This document shows, piece after piece, positions 6,701 through 12,124 of a DNA stretch of 12,124 bases. The stretch covers positions 1 through 12,124 of the forward strand of contig JAENVZ010000101.1 of the NCBI GenBank assembly GCA_016650315.1. Reading direction: 5' to 3'. The DNA is from Alphaproteobacteria bacterium (GTDB lineage Bacteria; Pseudomonadota; Alphaproteobacteria; Sphingomonadales; Sphingomonadaceae). The first letter of the stretch is position 1, and each line of letters begins with the position of its first letter. Under the pieces are notes generated by a model that saw nothing but the letters and a program-made list of their open reading frames with translations, searched no databases and was not told the DNA's origin. The position numbers were made by a program, and so were the translations under genes.

Positions 6701-7216
6701 ATGGCAGGTAGCGTCAACAAGGTGATTCTCCTTGGGAATCTGGGCGCGGACCCGGAAGTCCGCAGCTTCCAGAATGGCGGCAAAGTGTGCAATATCCGCA
6801 TTGCGACATCGGAAAGCTGGAAAGACCGGAATACCGGTGAGCGCAAGGACCGGACCGAATGGCACACCGTAGCCATTTTTTCAGAAGGTCTGGTCGGCGT
6901 TGCCGAGCGCTTTTTGCGCAAGGGTAGCAAGGTCTATATCGAGGGCCAGCTCCGCACCCGCAAATGGCAGGATCAATCGGGCGCCGACCGCTATACGACA
7001 GAAGTCGTGCTGCAGGGCTTTGATGCCAAGCTGGTGATGCTCGATGGCCGCGAAGGCGGATCACCGGGCGGTGGTGGTAGTGGCGGACGCAGTGACGAAG
7101 GTTGGGGCGCATCTGGCGGCTATGATGATGGCGGCGTGGGCGGCGCAAAAAGCAGCGGCGCGCGCAGCAACGGTCCAAGCTTTGATAATGATCTGGACGA
7201 CGAAGTACCGTTCTGA
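6701..7216 (+). CDS. ssb: single-stranded DNA-binding protein SSB
   Basis: SSB coats single-stranded DNA during replication, recombination and repair, and recruits partner proteins through its C-terminal tip. The 171-residue protein has an OB fold in residues 1 to about 112 ([18 protein letters not shown] at 4-21, [35 protein letters not shown]). A Gly/Ser-rich disordered linker covers about 118-160, and the diagnostic acidic tip DDEVPF is at 166-171. The start ATG 6701 has a strong AGGAGA at 6691-6696. It lies 62 bases after feoB on the same strand; I saw no SOS (LexA) box of the GTTC-N7-GTTC type in that gap. The gene ends 37 bases before the convergent galU stop. Confidence 0.97.
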   Translation: MAGSVNKVILLGNLGADPEVRSFQNGGKVCNIRIATSESWKDRNTGERKDRTEWHTVAIFSEGLVGVAERFLRKGSKVYIEGQLRTRKWQDQSGADRYTTEVVLQGFDAKLVMLDGREGGSPGGGGSGGRSDEGWGASGGYDDGGVGGAKSSGARSNGPSFDNDLDDEVPF

Positions 7217-7224
7217 CCTGAATT

Positions 7225-7247
7225 CCCTCTCCCCTAGAGGGGGAGGG
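7225..7247. terminator. GC-rich hairpin between convergent ssb and galU, possible bidirectional terminator
   Basis: CCCTCTCCC (7225-7233) can pair with GGGGGAGGG (7239-7247) over a 5-base loop, giving 9 pairs with one G-U wobble. It lies 8 bases after the ssb stop and 6 bases from the galU stop, where both transcripts must end. Neither side has a good T run, so termination may be weak or Rho-aided. CCCTCTCCC-type hairpins are also common dispersed repeats in GC-rich Proteobacteria. Confidence 0.45.
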
Positions 7248-7253
7248 GGCTTC

Positions 7254-8126
7254 TCACTTGTTGAGTAAATCCAGCGCGAAGGCGCGAATGTGATCGCGCA
7301 TGTCTTCGCGCTCGAGCGCAAGGGCGAAATTGGCTTCGATATACCCTGCCTTCGATCCGCAATCGAAGCGGCGGCCATCAAAGGTCACGCCATGAAATGG
7401 CTGATTGCCGATCATCGCAGCCATCGCGTCCGTTAGCTGAATTTCCCCGCCCGCCCCCTTTTCCTGTCGCTCAAGCAGTTGCATCACTTGTGGTTGAAGA
7501 ATATATCGGCCTGCGATGATGAGATTGGACGGCGCGGTTCCCGGTGCGGGTTTTTCGACCAGCCCCTTCACCTCCGTCAACGTCCCGTCGATCACGCCGG
7601 GATCAAGCACGCCATAGCTTGACGTCTGGTCCATCGGCACTTCCAGCGCGCAGATGAGGTTGCCGCCGACCTTTTCATAGGCATCGACCATCTGCTTCAT
7701 GCATCCGGGCGATCCGACCATGAATTCATCGGGCAGAAAGACCGCGAAGGGTTCATCGCCAATAATGTCGCGGGCGCACCATACGGCATGGCCAAGGCCC
7801 ATCGGCTCCTGCTGGCGAACAAAGGCTGCATTGCCCGGCATTAATCGTGTGGGCGCGAGGACCGACAGATCCTTGCCGCGCGCCGTCATGGTATGTTCCA
7901 GTTCATAGGCGATGTCGAAATGATCCTCGATCACGCCTTTGCCGCGGCCTGTGACGAAGATCATCTGCTCGATACCCGCTTCCAGCGCCTCATCGACTGC
8001 ATATTGGATCAACGGGCGATCGACCACAGGCAACATTTCCTTTGGTACAACCTTGGTCGCGGGCAGGAAGCGGGTGCCAAGGCCTGCGACGGGAAACACG
8101 GCTTTTCGAATCTTCTTTTGGGTCAT
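7254..8126 (-). CDS. galU: UTP-glucose-1-phosphate uridylyltransferase GalU
   Basis: GalU makes UDP-glucose from UTP and glucose 1-phosphate, feeding polysaccharide, lipopolysaccharide and glycolipid synthesis. The 290-residue protein has the normal length. It shows the nucleotide-binding signature KAVFPVAGLGTRFLPATKV (8-26) with PKEMLPVVDRPLIQY (28-42), FVTGRGKGVIEDHFD (57-71), QEPMGLGHAVW (106-116), LPDEF (131-135, with the metal-binding Asp) and GLVEKPAPG further on. The start ATG at 8126 (reading leftward) has AAGGA 6 bases upstream. It points against ssb and is the left-most of three minus-strand genes. The gap of 132 bases to the next minus-strand gene suggests its own promoter, with a CTTGAC-like -35 candidate at 8193-8198, but no clear -10. 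Confidence 0.97.
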   Translation of the reverse strand: MTQKKIRKAVFPVAGLGTRFLPATKVVPKEMLPVVDRPLIQYAVDEALEAGIEQMIFVTGRGKGVIEDHFDIAYELEHTMTARGKDLSVLAPTRLMPGNAAFVRQQEPMGLGHAVWCARDIIGDEPFAVFLPDEFMVGSPGCMKQMVDAYEKVGGNLICALEVPMDQTSSYGVLDPGVIDGTLTEVKGLVEKPAPGTAPSNLIIAGRYILQPQVMQLLERQEKGAGGEIQLTDAMAAMIGNQPFHGVTFDGRRFDCGSKAGYIEANFALALEREDMRDHIRAFALDLLNK

Positions 8127-8258
8127 CGATCATCCTTATTGCTGTTGTCGCGCACGGAATAGGGCGCAGCCATTGCGGTTCAGTTTCGCAAGGTCAAGCA
8201 TGGTGCGGTTGTTATTTTGATCGAAGCGCAACATTGTCCGAAATAGCGCCAGTGCCCA

Positions 8259-8735
8259 TTACAATGCGAGCAGACGTTCCCGGCAATCGTCAAGGCGTGA
8301 GACTTCCTTGTTCAGTTCTTCCAGACTGATGCAGATGACATTGTTCCTGGTATCCCGGCACCGGAAGGGGCGATCGCCCGTTTCGTGGGGGTCGGCGGGG
8401 GATTGAAAGCCCTGGATCACCAGCATGCGGAACATGTCGATTTTCTGGATCACGCATTCAATCTGCGTAATTTCCGCAAGCTGTCGATTGTCCCGCCGGT
8501 TGCGCAACGAAATAATGGCGCGCAGTTCCGCCAGCATCTTGCCGATTGTCGGCTTGGTCCGCGCACCCGCAATACGAATGTCTCCTGCGGCTTTCCGCAA
8601 CTGGCCGATTTTTCCTTCCAGTTGGGACTCAAGCTTGCCCCAGCTATAAATCAGCCGGCCAATTGCGTTGAACAGCGCATCGTCAGGGTCGGCCTTGTTC
8701 TGGACGGGGTCGTGGTGTAGCGTGACATCGGTCAT
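8259..8735 (-). CDS. conserved-looking hypothetical protein, 158 residues, family not recognised
   Basis: I do not recognise this protein. From ATG 8735 it has 158 residues. An acidic/His-rich start (MTDVTLHHD) leads into LFNAIGRLIYSWGKLESQLE, a helix typical of small soluble helical proteins with a W-x-K-L-E motif. A Lys/Arg-rich helical core follows, and a final coiled-coil-like helix (SLEELNKEVSRLDDCRERLL). Three cysteines are scattered; there is no signal peptide or membrane segment. ATG 8735 has GGAAA 5 bases upstream. A longer form from 8795 (GGGAG 10 bases upstream) would add 20 residues that look unconserved. It lies between galU and the DUF1674 gene, all on the minus strand, with 132-base and 236-base gaps, so it is probably its own unit. 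Coding is supported by frame length and clean amino-acid composition, not by homology. Confidence 0.6.
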   Translation of the reverse strand: MTDVTLHHDPVQNKADPDDALFNAIGRLIYSWGKLESQLEGKIGQLRKAAGDIRIAGARTKPTIGKMLAELRAIISLRNRRDNRQLAEITQIECVIQKIDMFRMLVIQGFQSPADPHETGDRPFRCRDTRNNVICISLEELNKEVSRLDDCRERLLAL

Positions 8736-8971
8736 GGTGTTTCCGTTGGGTTCGCAGTTGCGCCCGGACATGGAAAAATCATTATACTGCAGCATGATGT
8801 CGCGATCTCCCGAATGGCCCGGTTCTGATTATTGATCGCTGGAATCCTAGGTGTGACCGCATGATACTGCACGCCCGCTGCTCGCATGGATCGCACGAAC
8901 TGCCGGATATTGTGTAAAAAACGCGACGATTGGTGGGGTGAAGAGACGCATTATGGCCAGTTCGCGCCGAA

Positions 8972-9139
8972 TCAGAAGTCTATGGCGATGCCCTTGCGCT
9001 CCCAATCGCCATAACGAACCGGATTGGACGGATCATTTTTGTCTGCCAATATGATCTTATCAACCGGGTCTGGTTCGGGCACTGGCGGGCTTTTTGACAG
9101 ATGCGCCGGGGGTTTTACATGATCGGGGCGCTTGCCCAT
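8972..9139 (-). CDS. DUF1674 (SDHAF4-like) small protein
   Basis: A 55-residue protein with a basic/Pro-rich variable N-terminal part (MGKRPDHVKPPAHLSKS), an acidic middle and the diagnostic C-terminal block NPVRYGDWERKGIAIDF, which is the signature of DUF1674. The eukaryotic relative SDHAF4 (Sdh8) helps assemble succinate dehydrogenase by binding the flavinylated subunit; a similar role in bacteria is an inference. The stop is TCA at 8972-8974 on the plus strand. The start CAT at 9137-9139 has a strong AAGGAT about 5 bases upstream (minus-strand sense). It diverges from htpX, sharing a 90-base intergenic region with it. Confidence 0.87.
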   Translation of the reverse strand: MGKRPDHVKPPAHLSKSPPVPEPDPVDKIILADKNDPSNPVRYGDWERKGIAIDF

Positions 9140-9155
9140 TTTCTATCCTTTTCAC

Positions 9156-9162
9156 CTTGAAC
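9156..9162 (+). promoter_or_regulatory. possible heat-shock or vegetative -35 element for htpX
   Basis: CTTGAAC lies 68 bases before the htpX start, in the divergent region between the DUF1674 gene and htpX. CTTGAA resembles the -35 of both sigma-32 and alphaproteobacterial vegetative promoters. Downstream -10 candidates (around 9176-9188) are poor, so this is only suggestive. htpX is heat-inducible in several bacteria. Confidence 0.25.
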
Positions 9163-9229
9163 AGGCCGATATGTCATCCAACATTCATGGCCGAACTCTA
9201 TATTGCCCGTTGATAGGAAGATTTGGCAA

Positions 9230-10177
9230 GTGAACGGCTTAAAAACTTTGATGCTGCTTTCGGCGCTGACGGCGTTGTTCATGGCTCTGGGCTATACATT
9301 TGGTGGGCCGGGTGGCGCGGGGCTTGCACTGTTGGTTGCGGCGGGGATGAACCTTTTCACTTTCTGGAACGCTGACAAGATCGTCCTGCGCATGCATCAT
9401 GCGCGAGAGGTGGATGGTCACACCGCGCCTGAATTTTACGGACTGGTGCAACATCTGGCCGGTCGTGCGGGCCTGCCCATGCCGAAAGTCTATATGATCG
9501 ACAGTCCGCATCCCAATGCCTTTGCGACTGGGCGCAACCCGGAAAATGCGGCGGTTGCGGCAACGACGGGTCTGCTATCCATGCTGAACCGGGATGAAAT
9601 CGCAGGTGTGATGGCGCATGAACTGGGTCATGTGCGCAATCGAGACACGCTGATCATGACCATGGTGGCAACCATCGCGGGTGCGATTTCGATGCTTGCC
9701 AATTTTGGCCTGTTCTTTCGCAATGGCGATAACAGGGGGCCTGGTCTCGCAGGCATTCTGGCGGTGCTGGTTGCGCCCTTTGCGGCGATGATCGTGCAAA
9801 TGGCGATCAGCCGAACGCGCGAATATGGCGCGGATCGGGCAGGTGGGGAAATTAGCGGCAATCCACGTGCGTTGGCCTCTGCGCTACGAAAAATCGCGAG
9901 CGGTGCGGAGCAAATCCCTAATCCTGTTGCAGAGCGCAATCCGGCTGCTGCGCAGCTTTACATCGTTCCTGCTCATGTCAGCAAACTCTTTTCCACCCAC
10001 CCGGCGACAGAAAGTCGCATTGCGGCGCTGGAGCAGATGGCGGCGGTCATGGGCGCGCTACCTGAGGCCGCGATGTCTTCCACAATGCCGGAAAATGGCG
10101 GAAGTTCGGCACTGTTTTCCCATGGTATGCCAGCGCCACGGCGATCCAGCGCGCTTGATCCTCATAAAAAGCAATAG
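9230..10177 (+). CDS. htpX: membrane zinc metalloprotease HtpX
   Basis: HtpX is an inner-membrane M48 zinc protease that degrades misfolded membrane proteins alongside FtsH. From GTG 9230 the protein has 315 residues. The features are two N-terminal membrane helices (about 5-23 and 29-46), the zinc site HELGH (130-134) and two more hydrophobic segments (about 141-163 and 172-194). The third zinc ligand is Glu198 in [12 protein letters not shown]. The family marker [14 protein letters not shown] follows at 254-267, and a low-complexity C-terminal tail runs from about 280. GTG is preferred over TTG 9203 because AGGAAG (9215-9220) lies 9 bases upstream and the protein then starts [10 protein letters not shown] as in relatives. 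Confidence 0.95.
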   Translation: MNGLKTLMLLSALTALFMALGYTFGGPGGAGLALLVAAGMNLFTFWNADKIVLRMHHAREVDGHTAPEFYGLVQHLAGRAGLPMPKVYMIDSPHPNAFATGRNPENAAVAATTGLLSMLNRDEIAGVMAHELGHVRNRDTLIMTMVATIAGAISMLANFGLFFRNGDNRGPGLAGILAVLVAPFAAMIVQMAISRTREYGADRAGGEISGNPRALASALRKIASGAEQIPNPVAERNPAAAQLYIVPAHVSKLFSTHPATESRIAALEQMAAVMGALPEAAMSSTMPENGGSSALFSHGMPAPRRSSALDPHKKQ

Positions 10178-10183
10178 TTTTTC

Positions 10184-10199
10184 GTAACGGTTCCGTTAC
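10184..10199. promoter_or_regulatory. palindromic operator candidate, GTAACGG-TT-CCGTTAC
   Basis: A perfect dyad has 7-bp arms (10184-10190 and 10193-10199) around a TT centre, 6 bases after the htpX stop and 55 bases before rsmB. A further half-site-like AACGG follows at 10202-10206. There is no T run after it, so it does not look like an intrinsic terminator. The size suits a TetR- or MarR-type dimer. A TAAAAT hexamer at 10232-10237 could be the -10 of an rsmB promoter, which would put the palindrome in an operator position. Confidence 0.45.
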
Positions 10200-10254
10200 T
10201 AAACGGTCATAAGCGCGTCTTGAACAAAATGTAAAATCGCTTAGGGCCTCGTTC

Positions 10255-11532
10255 ATGTCACTTTATCCCGCTCATCCGGCAGGCCTTCCCGCCCGTCGTG
10301 CTGCCTTGAAGCTGCTCGATGCCATCCTGCGCCGTGGCGAGCCTTTGGAACTGGCGCTCCATGGAGCAACACAGGGTCTTGCTGATCGAGCGGACAAGGC
10401 CTTCACCCATGCCATTGTCGCCGAAGTGTTGCGCCATATGCCCGATCTCGATGCGCTGATCGATGGGGCCACACGCAGAGTTCTGCCACCAGATGCAAAG
10501 GCGCGTGCTGTTTTGCGGCTTGCCCTTGCACAAGTGTTGGTCCTGAAAACGCCGCCCCATGCGGCGATTTCAACCGCGCTGCCGCTGGTGGATGGGGGGC
10601 CGCGCAAATTGGTCCATGGTGTGTTCGGCACCTTGATGCGCGCCGGTGCCAGTCTTCCAGACATTCCATCGCTATTGCCCGAAGTGGCTGTGCGCTGGCA
10701 GGAGCAATGGGGTGCGGACATGGTGCGGGCGGCACAAGAGGCGCTGGTGGCCTCACCTGCTATCGACCTTACCCTGAAGGATAGCATGGAAACCGACCTG
10801 TGGTGCGAGAGGCTGGGTGGCACCAGCCTGTTGCCGGGCCATGTCCGATTGGCCGAATCGGGCGACGTCGCATCGCTTCCCGGCTTTGCTGATGGAGCAT
10901 GGTGGGTGCAGGACTTGGCGGCTTGCTTGCCCGCGCGCTTGTTTGGGCAGGGCGAGGGTCGTCATGTGCTTGACCTGTGCGCCGCGCCAGGCGGCAAGAC
11001 GATGCAGCTTGCCGCCAATGGATGGCGCGTGACATCGGTGGACCAGTCGCAAAAGCGGCTGGTGCGGCTTGACGAGAATCTGGCGAGGACAGGCCTGTCT
11101 GCCACAACGGTGCAGGCTGATCTGCGCCAGTGGCAACCCGAAGCGCCGGTCGATGCCATTCTGCTCGATGCGCCCTGCACCGCGACCGGCATTTTCCGCC
11201 GTCACCCGGACGTGCTTCATCGCATTGGCGAACGCCAGATTGCGGAATTGGGGGAATTGCAGGCATCGCTGCTTGACCGTGTGGCGGACTGGCTGAAGCC
11301 CGGGGGCGTTCTGGTCTTTGCCACCTGTTCGCTGGAAAAGGCCGAAGGAGAGCGGCAGATCGAACGTCTTCTTGCCGCCTCAGGTGCGTTTGCGCTCGAC
11401 CCGGTCGAGTCGGACATGCTGCCTGCGGGTATTGCACCAGCGGCTGAAGGCTGGGTCCGCACCCTGCCATCCATGCTGGCGGACCAAGGGCGTCTCGACG
11501 GGTTTTTCATCGCGCGCCTGAGAAAAAACTGA
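10255..11532 (+). CDS. rsmB: 16S rRNA m5C967 methyltransferase RsmB
   Basis: RsmB (Fmu/Sun) methylates C967 of 16S rRNA using S-adenosylmethionine. The 425-residue product has a NusB-like RNA-binding domain in residues about 10-130 ([35 protein letters not shown]) and a Rossmann methyltransferase domain from about 200. The latter shows the SAM site [10 protein letters not shown] (240-249), motif [10 protein letters not shown] (305-312, with Cys308) and the second cysteine in [12 protein letters not shown] (355-366, Cys358), the nucleophile/release pair of m5C RNA methyltransferases. The start ATG 10255 has AGGG at 10243-10246, 8 bases away. It is followed by rpe on the same strand after 71 bases. 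Confidence 0.93.
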   Translation: MSLYPAHPAGLPARRAALKLLDAILRRGEPLELALHGATQGLADRADKAFTHAIVAEVLRHMPDLDALIDGATRRVLPPDAKARAVLRLALAQVLVLKTPPHAAISTALPLVDGGPRKLVHGVFGTLMRAGASLPDIPSLLPEVAVRWQEQWGADMVRAAQEALVASPAIDLTLKDSMETDLWCERLGGTSLLPGHVRLAESGDVASLPGFADGAWWVQDLAACLPARLFGQGEGRHVLDLCAAPGGKTMQLAANGWRVTSVDQSQKRLVRLDENLARTGLSATTVQADLRQWQPEAPVDAILLDAPCTATGIFRRHPDVLHRIGERQIAELGELQASLLDRVADWLKPGGVLVFATCSLEKAEGERQIERLLAASGAFALDPVESDMLPAGIAPAAEGWVRTLPSMLADQGRLDGFFIARLRKN

Positions 11533-11603
11533 ATGACCGCAAAAAGGATGCGGATCGTCAACTTTGCTGTCACAAGAGTTGCGAAGCCGACGCCCTGCAG
11601 GTA

Positions 11604-12124
11604 ATGCGCAATTCCATGCATAGCCCTATAAAGATCGCACCATCCATCCTGTCCGCCGACTTTGCACGACTGGGGGAGGAGGTGCGCGCCATTGATGCGG
11701 CCGGGTGCGACTGGATCCATGTCGATGTGATGGACGGGCATTTTGTACCCAACATCACGATCGGTCCGGCCGTGGTGAAGGCGTTGCGCCCGCACACAGC
11801 CAAGATTTTCGACGTTCATCTGATGATTTCGCCGGTGGACCAATTTCTTGACGCTTTTGCAGCGGCGGGGGCCGACATTATCACCGTCCATCCAGAGGCG
11901 GGACCGCATACCCACCGTACGGTCCAGCATATCAAGTCGCTGGGCAAGCTGGCGGGCGTGTCGCTGAACCCGGCGACCCCGGCCAAAATGCTCGATTATC
12001 TGATCGAGGACATCGACCTTGTCCTCATCATGAGCGTCAATCCGGGTTTTGGCGGTCAGAGCTTCATCGAAAGCCAGCTTCGCAAGATCGAGGCGGTGCG
12101 CAAGATGATCGACAAGACCGGCAA
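11604..12124 (+). CDS. rpe: ribulose-phosphate 3-epimerase, 3' end cut by the window
   Basis: Rpe interconverts ribulose 5-phosphate and xylulose 5-phosphate in the pentose phosphate pathway and Calvin cycle; ribulose 5-phosphate is also the RibB substrate. The first 173 residues are present, open at the right edge; the full protein is usually about 220. The TIM-barrel signatures are [17 protein letters not shown] (11-27), [14 protein letters not shown] (37-50, with metal ligands His39 and Asp41), VHLMI (71-75, His72 as a further ligand) and [16 protein letters not shown] (139-154). Start options are ATG 11604 ([10 protein letters not shown]) and ATG 11616 (MHSPIK); neither has a well-spaced ribosome site (AGG at 11599-11601 is 2 or 14 bases away). 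ATG 11604 overlaps the stop of a 23-codon mini-ORF. Confidence 0.94.
   Translation, partial: MRNSMHSPIKIAPSILSADFARLGEEVRAIDAAGCDWIHVDVMDGHFVPNITIGPAVVKALRPHTAKIFDVHLMISPVDQFLDAFAAAGADIITVHPEAGPHTHRTVQHIKSLGKLAGVSLNPATPAKMLDYLIEDIDLVLIMSVNPGFGGQSFIESQLRKIEAVRKMIDKTG

Noticed and set aside
8127..8258. TTGCG...CGCAA inverted repeat and galU promoter in the gap upstream of galU
   Set aside because: The arms are only 5 bp with mismatched interior, and no matching -10 follows the CTTGAC-like -35; too weak to list as a separate feature.
8796..8971. Possible small gene or RNA in the 176-base gap before the DUF1674 gene
   Set aside because: No ORF with a ribosome site, no strong hairpin and no tRNA-like structure was found; nothing supportable is seen in it.

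Overview
The window is GC-rich chromosomal DNA that reads as a free-living alphaproteobacterium, most likely a member of the Sphingomonadales (Sphingobium/Sphingomonas type). The evidence is the protein types: a riboflavin gene set whose RibB carries an inactive RibA-like domain, a COQ9-family protein, a compact FeoB of 619 residues without FeoC, and a DUF1674 (SDHAF4-like) protein. This placement is by recognition only; no database search was possible. No tRNA, rRNA, CRISPR array, transposase or phage gene is visible, so this is mostly housekeeping DNA.

Layout. Bases 1-152 read as an internal piece of a RecN-type DNA repair protein that stops matching at about base 150 and runs in frame into a 64-codon coiled-coil ORF (167-361). 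This looks like a junction of unrelated sequences. Next comes a plus-strand riboflavin block: ribD (364), ribE (1349), a HTH-RibB-RibX fusion (2017), ribH (3309), and then a COQ9-family ubiquinone gene (3761). A gap with a Fur-like palindrome precedes feoA-feoB, which overlap by ATGA, and then ssb (6701). A hairpin separates ssb from the convergent minus-strand group galU, an unrecognised 158-residue protein and a 55-residue DUF1674 protein. Divergent from that group are htpX (9230), rsmB (10255) and the 5' part of rpe (11604 to the window end).

How the genes work together. ribD, ribE, ribB and ribH supply every riboflavin step in the window except GTP cyclohydrolase II. The RibA-like half of the RibB protein has no cysteine at all, so it cannot hold the RibA zinc site, and a separate ribA must exist elsewhere. 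The most unusual feature is a DNA-binding-type helix-turn-helix fused to the N-terminus of this RibB-RibX enzyme. A perfect 16-bp palindrome (TCACATT-TT-AATGTGA) lies 12 bp upstream of its start codon, with a second inverted repeat just before it. This suggests, but does not prove, an enzyme that controls its own operon. A palindrome of the same geometry (GTAACGG-TT-CCGTTAC) lies between htpX and rsmB.
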